In this document: positions 8,057 through 17,423 of the stretch, piece after piece
How the letters are laid out: the number at the start of each line of letters is the position of its first letter
How positions within the stretch are numbered: the stretch's first letter is position 1
From: Paraburkholderia sp. Tr-20389
Lineage (GTDB): Bacteria; Pseudomonadota; Gammaproteobacteria; Burkholderiales; Burkholderiaceae
Assembly (NCBI RefSeq): GCF_017104565.1
Contig: NZ_JAAGPD010000005.1
Coordinates: forward strand, 271,793-335,792
DNA: 64,000 bases
Reading direction: 5' to 3'
Translations under genes and position numbers: made by a program
Notes under the pieces: generated by a model
The model's input: only the letters and a program-made list of their open reading frames with translations
What the model was told of the DNA's origin: nothing
Databases searched by the model: none

Positions 8057-8626
8057 ATGCTTGCCGATTTTCTTCTCACACCGAAGCAACAGCGAATCCT
8101 CGGCGCCTTCTTGCTGAATCCCGCGCGCAGCTTCGCCATCAGCGATATCTTCGATCTCGTGGAAGGTGGCCGTAGCTCGACGCAGGCTTTTATCAAGTCG
8201 CTGGTCGAGGCGCAGGTGCTCTTGCTCGACACGGAACATCGCACGACGCGATACACGGCGAATGCCGCGCATCCGCTCTATCCGGAGTTGCGCCAGATCG
8301 CTATCAAGAGCTTCGGAATCCGGGAGCCCATCGAGGCTGCGCTCGTCGAACTGCGGAATCAGGTGGACCGCGCCTTTATCTTCGGCTCGCTCGCGAAGGG
8401 AACGGACAAACCGGACAGCGATGTCGACGTGATGCTTGTTGGCGACGTCCGGCTCGGCAAGGCGACGCGTGCGCTGGAGGCGGCCGGGTCCAAGCTTGGC
8501 AGGGAGATTCACGTGAACGTTTATCCGGCAACCGAGTGGGAGGAGCTACGAATCTCAGACCCGGTGGTCCGCGCAATTGATGAGGGTCCAAAGATTGAAC
8601 TCAATATTGCCGCTTCTGCCGACTAA
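8057..8626 (+). CDS. Winged-helix plus minimal nucleotidyltransferase (MNT), candidate antitoxin
   Basis: A 189-residue two-domain protein. Residues 1-75 form a MarR/ArsR-like winged helix (LTPKQQRILGAFLLNPARSF, ISDIFDLVEGGRSSTQAFIKSL). Residues 95-189 are a polymerase-beta-type nucleotidyltransferase with GS at 110-111 and the metal-binding DVD at 122-124 (IFGSLAKGT...SDVDVMLVGD). MNT proteins paired with HEPN proteins are known antitoxins that adenylylate the toxin. The fused DNA-binding domain and the phased operators suggest autoregulation. A GTG at 8036 would add seven residues. The stop overlaps the HEPN frame by 47 bases, implying translational coupling. Confidence 0.8.
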   Translation: MLADFLLTPKQQRILGAFLLNPARSFAISDIFDLVEGGRSSTQAFIKSLVEAQVLLLDTEHRTTRYTANAAHPLYPELRQIAIKSFGIREPIEAALVELRNQVDRAFIFGSLAKGTDKPDSDVDVMLVGDVRLGKATRALEAAGSKLGREIHVNVYPATEWEELRISDPVVRAIDEGPKIELNIAASAD

Positions 8627-9062
8627 AGCACTCTCTGATGCGCTCAAAGCAAGTTATATCCGCGAGACCGCCTATGAAGACGTGCACGCCATCCAGTTTC
8701 GCAAGAACGTCGCATCGTATATCCAGGCCGCAAAGCTCGAGATGGCGCCCATCGCGCGGTACACGCTCGCTTATGAAGCACTTCACGCCATCGCTGTCGG
8801 CGTGCTTTACGTGCACGGTCTCGCGCCGGGCAACAGGGAAGGACATCGAACGCAAGCGTTATCGCTGATGTACGGCTTTCTCGACCTCGACCTCGACGAT
8901 AGATCGGAAATTACGCACGCGAGCCAAACCCGTAACGACAAGCTTTATAAGAGTCTCGCGCCACCCCCATCGAGCGCAACTGCTACCTATCTGCTCGAAC
9001 TCGCTGAGCGAGTCGAAAAAATAGCCCGGCAGAAACTGCCGGGCTGGTTTGCGCTGGCGTAA
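8580..9062 (+). CDS. HEPN-like protein, candidate toxin partner of the MNT protein
   Basis: A 160-residue, mainly helical protein starting MRVQRLNSILPLLPTKALSD. The helix pattern (YTLAYEALHAIAVGVLYVHG, then EITHASQTRNDKLYKSL) suits a HEPN four-helix fold. The usual RNase motif RX4-6H is altered here: R118-NDKL-Y123, with Tyr in place of His. It may be an inactive or divergent HEPN, or belong to a subfamily using Tyr. The start is uncertain: the ATG at 8580 lies inside the upstream gene, and later TTG codons are possible. The C-terminal codons contain a strong hairpin at 9023-9045. The family call is inference from fold pattern and context. Confidence 0.65.
   Translation: MRVQRLNSILPLLPTKALSDALKASYIRETAYEDVHAIQFRKNVASYIQAAKLEMAPIARYTLAYEALHAIAVGVLYVHGLAPGNREGHRTQALSLMYGFLDLDLDDRSEITHASQTRNDKLYKSLAPPPSSATATYLLELAERVEKIARQKLPGWFALA
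9023..9045 (+). terminator. Hairpin (terminator-like) embedded in the last HEPN codons
   Basis: AGCCCGGCAG (9023-9032) pairs perfectly with CTGCCGGGCT (9036-9045) around AAA, followed by GGTTTG. It lies within the final codons, before the TAA at 9060. The T tract is short, so termination would be weak; it could also serve the convergent gene. Confidence 0.5.
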
Positions 9063-9083
9063 GCACGATGAAACGTCGCTTCG

Positions 9084-9266
9084 CTAAACGAGCGCGGGCA
9101 ACCCCTCTACCAGCACGACCGCAAACACGACCCCAAGCAGCGCGCCCAATACCCGCAGCGTGTTGTGCCTGAACTCGGTTTTGCACGGAAGCGCGCCGAG
9201 GAAGAGTGCCCCGGCCAGCGCCATCGGAATGACCAGAATGAAATCACCGATCGTGAAGTAGTGCAT
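9084..9266 (-). CDS. Small hydrophobic membrane protein
   Basis: A 60-residue protein, MHYFTIGDFILVIPMALAGA onwards, with two probable transmembrane helices (about residues 8-27 and 39-57) and a short basic loop (PCKTEFRHNTLR). It has a good ribosome site, AGGAGA, before the ATG at 9266. I do not recognise the family. It is convergent with the HEPN gene, 21 bases apart. Confidence 0.7.
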   Translation of the reverse strand: MHYFTIGDFILVIPMALAGALFLGALPCKTEFRHNTLRVLGALLGVVFAVVLVEGLPALV

Positions 9267-9537
9267 GCCCGTCTCCTGTGTGTAGTCGTTTGACGCGACT
9301 GCATGCGGCGCGCCTGAAACCAGTATAGGAGACCGTACGGACGCGTTTGGTTAGCTGCAACGCACACACGCTTCTGTCCCTCGTGAGGAAAAGCGAAGCG
9401 GGACAAGGCTTTGCACGGTACGCACATCGGCGTGAGGAATCTCGCGCCGCGCGCGCGTCCGCTTACGCCGACCTTTCTGAATATGCGTTTTATCGGTCGA
9501 AACGTCGGCGAAAGTTGCGCGCGTTGCAGGAGTGACG

Positions 9538-10809
9538 TTAGGCCGCGCCGAGGCGCTCGCGAGCCCTCAAACGCGTCGACGCGAGTATGCCGATCAGCAG
9601 CAACGCCCCGACGAGCGCCGCGACGCCCGTCCACGCGTAAGCCGCCCACACGCGCCCGCCGTACGAGCCGACGATGCTCGAACCGAGGTAATACGCGAGC
9701 AAATACAGTGCGGCCGCCTGGCCTTTCGCTTCCTTCGCGATCCGTCCGACCCAACCGCTCGCCACCGCGTGTCCAGCAAAGAAGCCAAATGTCACGCAGG
9801 CGATGCCGCAAGCGATCAGCGCAAGCGACTGCGTCGTCGTGAGTAGCAAACCGCATAACATGATGACGATGCTGCCCGTCAGCACGCGTCCGCGTCCGAA
9901 CGTGTCGGCCATCCGCCCCGACCACGGCGACGCGACCACGCCCGTCAGATACACGACGAAAATGCCGCCGATGGCCGTCTGGCTCAGCCCGAACGGTGGC
10001 GCAAGCAGCCGGTAGCCGATGTAGTTGTACAGCGTGACGAAGCTGCCCATCAGCACGAAGCCCATCAGGAACAGCAGCGGCAAACCGGGCCGGCGGAAAT
10101 GCTTCGCGAGCGCGCTTTGATGATGTGCAAAGCCGAGTCCGCGGCGCGGCACGAAATGGCGCGACGGTGGCAGCAGCGAGCGGAACGCGAGCATCGACAG
10201 AATGCCGAGCACGCCGATCGTGCCGATCGCGACGCGCCACGAGAACAGATCCGCGACGACGCCCGTGATCACGCGTCCCGCCATGCCGCCGATGGCCGTG
10301 CCGCCGACATAAAGACCCATCGCGAGTCCGAGGCCCTCGGGATGCACTTCCTCGGCGAGATACGCCATCGCGACGGCGGGCACGCCGCCGAGCGCAAGCC
10401 CTTCGAGCGCGCGCAGCAACAGCAGCGCGTGCCATTGCTGCGTGAACGCGACCGCGAGCGTGAGCAGCGAAGAGACGGTGAGCGAAGCCGTCATCAGCCG
10501 ATGGCGGCTCCATCCTTCCGAGACGAAGCCCGCGACAAACACCGCGAGCGCGAGCGCAGCCGTCGTCAGCGACAGCGACAGGCTGCTTTGCGCCGGGCTG
10601 ACGTCGAACGAGGCGGAGAACGCGGGCAACAACGGCTGCACGCAGTAAAGCAGCGAAAACGTTGCATAACCGGCAAACAGCAGCGCCAGACTGGCGCGCC
10701 AGTAGGCGCGCGTGCCGCGCTCGAGATACGGCGTGCCGGCGGGGGAAGGAGAGGATGAGGCGAAAGACGAAGAATCAGCGGGCCGACTCGGGTCCGACGA
10801 TGCGGTCAC
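9538..10809 (-). CDS. MFS transporter, probable sugar/drug exporter (YnfM-like)
   Basis: A 423-residue twelve-helix major facilitator protein. After a Ser/Pro-rich 30-residue cytosolic tail come ALLFAGYATFSLLYCVQPLL and the family loop FVSEGWSRHRLM between helices 2 and 3. The motif-C-like GLYVGGTAIGGMAGR in helix 5 fits proton-driven antiporters of the YnfM/AraJ group. GTG at 10809 is preferred because GGGAG lies 9 bases upstream; an earlier start at 10857 has no ribosome site. Substrate unknown. It lies downstream of the RND efflux genes on the same strand but 164 bases away. Confidence 0.85.
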   Translation of the reverse strand: MTASSDPSRPADSSSFASSSPSPAGTPYLERGTRAYWRASLALLFAGYATFSLLYCVQPLLPAFSASFDVSPAQSSLSLSLTTAALALAVFVAGFVSEGWSRHRLMTASLTVSSLLTLAVAFTQQWHALLLLRALEGLALGGVPAVAMAYLAEEVHPEGLGLAMGLYVGGTAIGGMAGRVITGVVADLFSWRVAIGTIGVLGILSMLAFRSLLPPSRHFVPRRGLGFAHHQSALAKHFRRPGLPLLFLMGFVLMGSFVTLYNYIGYRLLAPPFGLSQTAIGGIFVVYLTGVVASPWSGRMADTFGRGRVLTGSIVIMLCGLLLTTTQSLALIACGIACVTFGFFAGHAVASGWVGRIAKEAKGQAAALYLLAYYLGSSIVGSYGGRVWAAYAWTGVAALVGALLLIGILASTRLRARERLGAA

Positions 10810-10973
10810 AACAGAACTCCCGGAAACGATGAGAAGTGGCGAAAGAAGTAGCGACAAGCGCGACGCCAGCAGGCGCGCAAGGGCTCAACGATACGCCCAT
10901 TGCGCCATGGGCGTCGTCGAACTCTGCAGCAGGACGCGGACCGGGAAGTCCGCGATGCGTGTTCTCTCAGCGC

Positions 10974-12491
10974 TTATCCACGCGTGGCGGCGGGCGCACT
11001 TGCCGGCTGGCCGGCTTCGTCGGGATGGGTGAGCTGCTCGTCGGTGGGCAGCGACGTGACGTCCCAGCCGCCGCCCAGTGCTTTGATAAGCGCGACACTT
11101 GCGGCCATCCGGCGGCGCGCGATCGACACGGCTTCGCGCTCGTTGGTGAGCGCCGTCGTTTGCGCGACCACCACGTCGAGATACGTGATCGCACCGTTCT
11201 TGTATCGATTCGACATGATCGCAAGCGAGCGCTGCGCGGCTTCGACGGCGCCGTCCTGCGTCTGTGCTTCCTGTTCGAGCACGCGCAAGGCCGCGATGTT
11301 GTCTTCGACCTGACCGAATGCCGTGAGCACCGTTTGACGATACTGCGCGACGCCTTCGTCGTAGCTCGCCTGCGCTTCGGCCTTTTGCGCGGCGCGTCCG
11401 CCGAAGTCGAGCAAGGTGCCCGCGAGCGACGGTCCGAGCGACCAGAAGCGGCTCGGCGCAAGCAGCCATTGACTGAAGTTGGTCGCCTCCAGCCCGCCCG
11501 TCACCGAAAGGATCAGATTCGGAAAAAAGGCCGCCGTCGCGACGCCGATCTGCGCGTTCAGATTGACGACATGCCGCTCGGCGGAAGCGATGTCGGGCCG
11601 TCGCTCGAGCAGCGTCGACGGTACGCCGACGGGCGCGATCACGGGCACGGCGACGAGCGGCGCGACGGGCAACGAGAACGTCGAAGGCGGCTGGCCGATC
11701 AGAATGGCGATTGCATGTTCGAGCTGCGCGCGCTGCACGCCGAGATCGATCGCCTGCGCCTGAGTCGTGCGCAGTTGTGTCTGCGCCTGCGCGACGTCGC
11801 CGTCGGTGGCGATGCCGCCCTTGTAGCGGTTCTGCGTGAGTTCGACGGCTTCCTTGTAGGCGGCAATCGTATCGTCGAGTAGCTGGCGCTCGCGGTCGAT
11901 GCCGCGCAGTTCGAAGTAGTCCGTCGCGAGCTCGGCCTGCATCGACAGCAACGCACTTTGCGCATCGGCGGCGCTGGCCTGCGCATTCGCGCGCGCCCCT
12001 TCGACGCTGCGCGACACACGGCCCCACAGGTCGGGCTCCCAGGTTGCATCGGCGCCGACGACCCAGTCGTCGAGCGTCTTGCCGGCGGTGGACTTGAACT
12101 TCACGTTCTCCGACGAGCGCGCACGCGAATAGCCGCCGCTCATGGTGACGACTGGGAAGAACTGCGAGCGGAACTGCGCGACCTGCGAGCGCGCCGCACG
12201 AAAGCGTGCCTGCGCGGCCTGCACGTTCTGGTTCGCGTCGGCCACTTGCTGTTCGAGCGCGTTCAGCGCGGCGTCGTCATAGACCTCCCACCAGGCGCTG
12301 CGGATATGCGCGTCGGCGGGCTCGGCCGCTTTCCAGCCTGTGCCTTCGAGTTCCTTGTACGTCGCGGCCGTCGGCGTCGCGGGCCGCTTGTAGTCGGGGC
12401 CGAGCGTGCACGCGGCAAGCAGGCTCGCGCCGGTAAACGCCGCAAGTGCCATTGCGGCGGTTGAGCGAAGGCGCGTGCGGTGCGTGCTCAC
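10974..12491 (-). CDS. RND efflux outer membrane lipoprotein (OprM/NodT family)
   Basis: A 505-residue outer membrane factor that forms the trimeric exit duct of a tripartite pump. A signal sequence ends in the lipobox LLAAC with the lipidated Cys at residue 28, followed by TLGPDYKRP, typical of the NodT subfamily. Two OEP domains follow (about 75-275 and 290-485) with long coiled-coil repeats (ALEQQVADANQNVQAAQARF). The start codon overlaps the adaptor stop by four bases (ATGA), so it is translationally coupled as the last gene of the permease-adaptor-OMF operon or adaptor-OMF unit. Confidence 0.95.
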   Translation of the reverse strand: MSTHRTRLRSTAAMALAAFTGASLLAACTLGPDYKRPATPTAATYKELEGTGWKAAEPADAHIRSAWWEVYDDAALNALEQQVADANQNVQAAQARFRAARSQVAQFRSQFFPVVTMSGGYSRARSSENVKFKSTAGKTLDDWVVGADATWEPDLWGRVSRSVEGARANAQASAADAQSALLSMQAELATDYFELRGIDRERQLLDDTIAAYKEAVELTQNRYKGGIATDGDVAQAQTQLRTTQAQAIDLGVQRAQLEHAIAILIGQPPSTFSLPVAPLVAVPVIAPVGVPSTLLERRPDIASAERHVVNLNAQIGVATAAFFPNLILSVTGGLEATNFSQWLLAPSRFWSLGPSLAGTLLDFGGRAAQKAEAQASYDEGVAQYRQTVLTAFGQVEDNIAALRVLEQEAQTQDGAVEAAQRSLAIMSNRYKNGAITYLDVVVAQTTALTNEREAVSIARRRMAASVALIKALGGGWDVTSLPTDEQLTHPDEAGQPASAPAATRG

Positions 12492-13756
12492 TCTGGTGCC
12501 TTTGCCGTCTGTTCGTTTTGTGCCGAAGCCGAAGTACCGGACGCGCCCGATGCCCCTGCGGCATTGCCCGCCTTCGGATGCACGATACGCACCGCCGCAC
12601 CGTCGACGATCGAATCCTGCGGATTCAGGATCACCTGTTCTTCGCCCGTCAGTCCCGATGCGACCGCGACGCGCGTGCCATAGTCGGTGCCGAGCGCGAC
12701 CTTCACGAGCTTCACGCGCTGCTGTGCATCGACGGTGGCGACCTTCACGCCGTCGGGGCGGAACAGGAACGCGTTGCCGGGCAGGGTGAAGGGCGCCGCG
12801 ACCTGCGACTTCAGCGCAAAGTGAACCTGCGCATACGCGCCCGGCAGCAGATCGCCGTTGCGGTTGTCGACGTCGACTTCGACGAGCATCGTGCGCTGCT
12901 GCATATCGACGGCGCCGGCCGTGCGCGCGACGGTGCCGGGATAGTGCTTCGACGGCGTTTCCGTGAGCGTCAGATACGCGGTCTGCTGCGCCTTCACTTC
13001 CTGCGCGTAAGCCTGCGGCACGTTCACATAGACGCGCAGCCGGTCCGCCTGCGCGACATGGAAGAGTTCCTTCGCGGGACCACCTGAGCTGCCTGCGTCG
13101 ATCAACGCGCCGACATCCACGTTGCGTGCCGTCACGATGCCGTCGAACGGCGCATAGACCTTCTGGAACGATTGCGTCTTCTCGAGGCGCGCGACGTTAA
13201 AGCGTGCCGCGTCGAGCGTGCCTTTCTTCGCGAGCATGTCGCCGACCTTCTCGTCGGTTTCCTGCTTCGACACCGAGTTGCTGCGCAGCATCTCCGTCCA
13301 GCGGTCGGCGGTGCTTTTGGCGAGCGCGTAGTTGGCCTGTGCGTTCGCGAGATCGGCGCTCGCGGCCTTCAGCTGGTCGTCGACCTCGGGCGTGTCGATC
13401 TCGGCTAGCAGCTGCCCGGCCTTCACGTGCGCGCCGATGTCGACATACCACTTCTTCAGATAGCCATTGGTGCGCGCGTAGATCGGCGTGTCGAGAAACG
13501 CCTGCACGTTGCCGGGCAGCACGAGATCGAGCGCCGCCGCCGACTTCTGCGGCTTCACGACTTCGACGCTCAACTGCGCGGCATGCTGCGCGTCGCGTTC
13601 GAGCGCGGCGTGTGCGTCGTGGCGGGACCAGATGCCTTGCGCCGCGAGCGCGAGCACGACGACTGCCGCGCCGGCCGCGATCCAGCGGGAACGTTTCGAT
13701 GAGCCGCGCGGGCCTTCCCCATGCGGCGCGGACTCATCAGGACGATTCACTTCCAT
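12488..13756 (-). CDS. RND efflux periplasmic adaptor subunit (membrane fusion protein)
   Basis: A 422-residue adaptor linking permease and outer membrane duct. The N-terminal anchor is RWIAAGAAVVVLALAAQGIW, after a 25-residue cytosolic tail. The lipoyl-like half-motif YLKKWYVDIGAHVKAGQLLA (about residue 100) is followed by a helical hairpin (ANAQANYALAKSTADRWTEM), then barrel and membrane-proximal domains. The C-terminal tail is Ala/Ser-rich. The ATG at 13756 gives MEVNRPDES; another ATG two codons upstream (13762) is equally possible. It lies 64 bases downstream of the permease and overlaps the OMF start. Confidence 0.94.
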   Translation of the reverse strand: MEVNRPDESAPHGEGPRGSSKRSRWIAAGAAVVVLALAAQGIWSRHDAHAALERDAQHAAQLSVEVVKPQKSAAALDLVLPGNVQAFLDTPIYARTNGYLKKWYVDIGAHVKAGQLLAEIDTPEVDDQLKAASADLANAQANYALAKSTADRWTEMLRSNSVSKQETDEKVGDMLAKKGTLDAARFNVARLEKTQSFQKVYAPFDGIVTARNVDVGALIDAGSSGGPAKELFHVAQADRLRVYVNVPQAYAQEVKAQQTAYLTLTETPSKHYPGTVARTAGAVDMQQRTMLVEVDVDNRNGDLLPGAYAQVHFALKSQVAAPFTLPGNAFLFRPDGVKVATVDAQQRVKLVKVALGTDYGTRVAVASGLTGEEQVILNPQDSIVDGAAVRIVHPKAGNAAGASGASGTSASAQNEQTAKAPE

Positions 13757-13826
13757 CTGCACTCCGGATACTGTGCTTGCACATCGTTGTTATGACAGCG
13801 GCCACTTTGTGCCCGCTTCGGGCACG

Positions 13827-16800
13827 TCATTGCGGTTTATGGACGACATGCGCGGCGGCGCGTGCTCGCCTTTCCGACAGCCGTCGATAGATCATCGAAA
13901 ACACCACGGGCACGAACACCAGCGTCGCGACTGTGCCGATCGTGAGGCCGCCGATCACCGCGCGTCCCAGCGGCGCGTTCTGCTCGCCGCCTTCGCCGAG
14001 GCCGATTGCCATCGGCACCATGCCGATCACCATCGCAAGCGCCGTCATCAACACGGGACGAAAACGCGTGAAGCCCGCTTCGATTGCTGCGCGCGTCGCG
14101 TCGCCGTGTTCGAGCAGCTTCTCGCGCGCGAAGCTGACGACGAGAATCGAGTTCGCCGTCGCGATGCCGATACACATGATGGCACCCGTGAGCGCCGGAA
14201 TCGACAGCGTGGTGTGCGTGAGGAACAGCATCCACACGATGCCCGCCAGCGCGCCCGGCAACCCCGTGATGATGATGAACGGATCGAGCCACGACTGGAA
14301 GTTCACGACGATCAGCAGATACACCAGCACGATTGCGAACACGAGACCGGCGAACAGGCCCGAGAACGAATCGTTCATGGTCTGCACCTGGCCGCGCAGT
14401 TCGATCGACGAGCCCTTCGGCAATTGCGCTTTGGTGTCGGCGATGATCTTCTGGATGTCGTCGGAAACGGCGCCGAGATCGCGGCCGTCCGCCGTGCCGT
14501 AGATATCGATCGTGGTCTGCGCGTTGTAGTGCGTGAGCACCGCGTTGCCCGCAGTGCGCTGCATCGTCGACAGCGCGCCGAGAATGTTCGTGTGGCCGTT
14601 CGCGTTCAGCGGAATATTTGCGAGCGATTGCAGCGAATCGATCGAATATTGCGGCGCTTCCGTGATCACGTTGTAACTGACGCCATTGCGCGGATTGAGC
14701 CAGAACGTCGGCGTCGTCTGCTGGCTGCCCGATAGCGTGATCAGCAGATTGCTCGCGACGTCGCGCTGCGTGAAGCCCGCCTGTTGCGCGCGCGTGCGGT
14801 CGACGTCGACGAAGATGCGCGGCAGATCCGATGGCTGCTGGATGCGTGCGTCGGCGAAGCCGGGGATCGCGCGCAGTTTGTCGAGCAGCATCGCAGCGAA
14901 CGCGCGATTGCCCTGCACGTCGCGCCCCACGATCTGCACGTCGATCGGCGACGGCATGCCGAAGTTCAGCGTCTGGCTGACGATATCCGCGGGCAGGAAC
15001 GCAAACTGCACGCCGGGGAATTCGTCGGTGAGCGTGCGGCGCAGCTTGCGCACATAGTTGGCTGTCGGCTGGTGGTCCGGGTTCAACGTGATCAGGATGT
15101 CGGCATCCGACGTGCCGATCGTGCCCGTATTGCTGTACGACAGATTGATGCCCGAGACGGGCAGGCCGATGTTGTCGATGATCGAATGCAGCTCGTCGCG
15201 CGGAATCAGTTCGCGGATGCGCGCATCGACGCGATCGGTGACGACGGCAGTTTCCTCGACGCGCATGCCCGTTTTCGCGCGCAGATGCAGCGCGATCGTG
15301 CCGGCGTCGACGGAAGGGAAGAAGTCGCGGCCGAGGAACGGCATCAGCAGCAACGACAGCAGACAGCAGCCGAGAAACACCGTCACGAAGAATCCGGGCC
15401 GCGCGACGCGCGCCACCAGGAACGCTCGGTAACGACCGCGCACGTTCTCGAAGCCGCGCTCGAACGCGAGGTGCATCCGCATGAATGGATTGCGACCCGC
15501 CTGCGAATGATGGAAGTCGGCGGGACGGTGGTGATTGCGCAGCAGATACTTCGCGAGCGTCGGCACCAGCGTCCGCGAGAAGAAGTACGACGCGAGCATC
15601 GCGAATACGACGGCTTCGGCGAGCGGGATGAACAGATAGTGCGCGACGCCCGTCAGCAGGAACATCGGCACGAATACGATACAGATGGAGAGCGTCGACA
15701 CCAGCGTGGGAATCGCGATCTGATGCGCGCCGTCGAGAATCGCCTGTTCGAGGTTTTTGCCCTGTTCCAGCTGATGGCTGATGTTCTCGATCGCCACCGT
15801 CGCGTCGTCGACGAGAATACCGACGGCTAGCGCAAGGCCGCCGAGCGTCATGATATTGATCGTTTCGCCGAGCGCGGACAGTGCGATGATCGACGTGATC
15901 ATCGACAGCGGAATCGACACCGCGATGATCAACGTGGCGCGCCAGTTGCCGAGGAACAGCAGGATCATCAGGCCCGTCAGGCACGCGGCGATCAACGCTT
16001 CGCGCAACACGCCCTGCACCGATGCGCGCACGAACAGCGACTGATCGGCAACGGGATCGATCTTGAGCGACTCGGGCACGAGATTGTGCAGCGCCGGCAT
16101 CATGGTCTTGATGCGATCGACGATTTCGAGCGTCGACGTATTGCCGCTCTTGTTGATCGTCAGCAGCGACGCGCGCTGGCCGTCCACACGCACGATGTTG
16201 GTCTGCGGCTGATAACCGTCGCGCACGTGCGCGACGTCGCGAATGTAGATCGTACCGTTCGGCCCCGATTTGATCGGGATATTGTTCAGGCCTGCGAGCG
16301 AATCGGGGCTCGAATTCAGCTGCACCGAGTATTCCGTCGAGCCGATTTTCGCGGTGCCTGTCGGCACGATCAGGTTTTGCGCGGTGATCGAATTCACCAC
16401 GTCCATCGGCGACAGATTGCGCTCCTGCAGCTTGCGCGAATCGATATCGACCATGATCTGCCGCTGCTTGCCGCCGTACGGCAGCGGTGCGGATGCGCCC
16501 GGCACGGTCGCGAGCTGCGTCTTCAGGAAGTTGTTACCGTAGTCGTACAGTTCCTGCTCGGTGAGCGACGGCGACGACAGCGACAACCGCAGGATAGGCA
16601 CGGTGGATGCGTTATAGCGCAATATGTTCGGCGGTGTGATGCCGGGCGGCAGCGAGCGCAACTGCGATTGCGACAGCGCCGTGACTTGTGCGAGCGCTTC
16701 GCTGATGTTGGCGTGCGGCTGGAAGAAGATCTTGACGACGGCAATGCCGTTCATCGAAGTCGATTCGACGTGCTCGATATCGTTCACCGCCACGGACAGC

Positions 16801-17009
16801 CCGCGCTCGTAATTGAGCACGATGCGCTTTTCCATCTCGTCGGCGGGCAGGCCGTTGTACGACCAGATCACCGACAGCACGGGAATGTCGATGTTCGGGA
16901 AGATGTCCGTAGGCGTGCGCAGTATCGTCAGCGGGCCGATGATCAGCAGCAGCAGCGCGAGGACGACAAAGGTGTAGGGGCGCCGCAGCGCGAGACGAAC
17001 GATCCACAT
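13827..17009 (-). CDS. RND family efflux permease (HAE-1/AcrB-like)
   Basis: A proton-driven inner membrane exporter of about 1060 residues with the usual duplicated six-helix halves and large periplasmic loops. It opens MWIVRLALRRPYTFVVLALL and carries PTDIFPNIDIPVLSVIW. The helix 4 proton relay pair is present (ILVDDATVAIEN, Asp-Asp near residue 400). The helix 10 Lys of AcrB (K940) is replaced by Ala in GIATANSILVV, near residue 951, so this subclade must use another relay. The ATG at 17009 is chosen because MWIVRLALRRP is the common start; an upstream ATG at 17063 adds an Arg/Pro-rich stretch. Substrate unknown. Confidence 0.93.
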   Translation of the reverse strand: MWIVRLALRRPYTFVVLALLLLIIGPLTILRTPTDIFPNIDIPVLSVIWSYNGLPADEMEKRIVLNYERGLSVAVNDIEHVESTSMNGIAVVKIFFQPHANISEALAQVTALSQSQLRSLPPGITPPNILRYNASTVPILRLSLSSPSLTEQELYDYGNNFLKTQLATVPGASAPLPYGGKQRQIMVDIDSRKLQERNLSPMDVVNSITAQNLIVPTGTAKIGSTEYSVQLNSSPDSLAGLNNIPIKSGPNGTIYIRDVAHVRDGYQPQTNIVRVDGQRASLLTINKSGNTSTLEIVDRIKTMMPALHNLVPESLKIDPVADQSLFVRASVQGVLREALIAACLTGLMILLFLGNWRATLIIAVSIPLSMITSIIALSALGETINIMTLGGLALAVGILVDDATVAIENISHQLEQGKNLEQAILDGAHQIAIPTLVSTLSICIVFVPMFLLTGVAHYLFIPLAEAVVFAMLASYFFSRTLVPTLAKYLLRNHHRPADFHHSQAGRNPFMRMHLAFERGFENVRGRYRAFLVARVARPGFFVTVFLGCCLLSLLLMPFLGRDFFPSVDAGTIALHLRAKTGMRVEETAVVTDRVDARIRELIPRDELHSIIDNIGLPVSGINLSYSNTGTIGTSDADILITLNPDHQPTANYVRKLRRTLTDEFPGVQFAFLPADIVSQTLNFGMPSPIDVQIVGRDVQGNRAFAAMLLDKLRAIPGFADARIQQPSDLPRIFVDVDRTRAQQAGFTQRDVASNLLITLSGSQQTTPTFWLNPRNGVSYNVITEAPQYSIDSLQSLANIPLNANGHTNILGALSTMQRTAGNAVLTHYNAQTTIDIYGTADGRDLGAVSDDIQKIIADTKAQLPKGSSIELRGQVQTMNDSFSGLFAGLVFAIVLVYLLIVVNFQSWLDPFIIITGLPGALAGIVWMLFLTHTTLSIPALTGAIMCIGIATANSILVVSFAREKLLEHGDATRAAIEAGFTRFRPVLMTALAMVIGMVPMAIGLGEGGEQNAPLGRAVIGGLTIGTVATLVFVPVVFSMIYRRLSERRARAAAHVVHKPQ

Positions 17010-17423
17010 GAAAAGGGCGGTCCGGTAAGGGCGGGGGCGGCTGCTTCTGGTGGCAGCGAGCATGGCGCGACGGCGGCCCGGCCGGGCGTGCGCGACAGGA
17101 ATATAGCGCGTATCGTAGCTTACATCGACATTTTTGAGACGAGTGGGTGGGTCGGTTTATGATGAGCCTGTTACGGGCGGTTACAGTCAGGGTTTCGTAA
17201 GTCGAATCGACCGAACGGGCGCCTGACAAGGCCTTACTTTTTACTTTGCCAAAAGGCCCAAAAGGGCAACAATGGGGCTCAACGGGCGACAGATGCGAGT
17301 CTCCCGGCCCTTGGTTTTCGATTCAGGTGCGCATGCAACCATTTGCGCGTTGCAGCGCTTTTATCAGCACATTGACCGGCGCGGTCCCAAACAAGCCGGC
17401 AATTGGGAGAACGGGGAAACATC
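17010..17423. other. Intergenic control region upstream of the RND operon
   Basis: No gene seen. An imperfect dyad, CTGTTACGGGCGGTTACAG at 17169-17187 (14 of 19 positions symmetric), is a plausible operator for the divergent RND operon. TATATT-like hexamers occur on the minus strand near 17100, without a clear -35 box. No regulator gene lies next to the pump. Confidence 0.4.
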
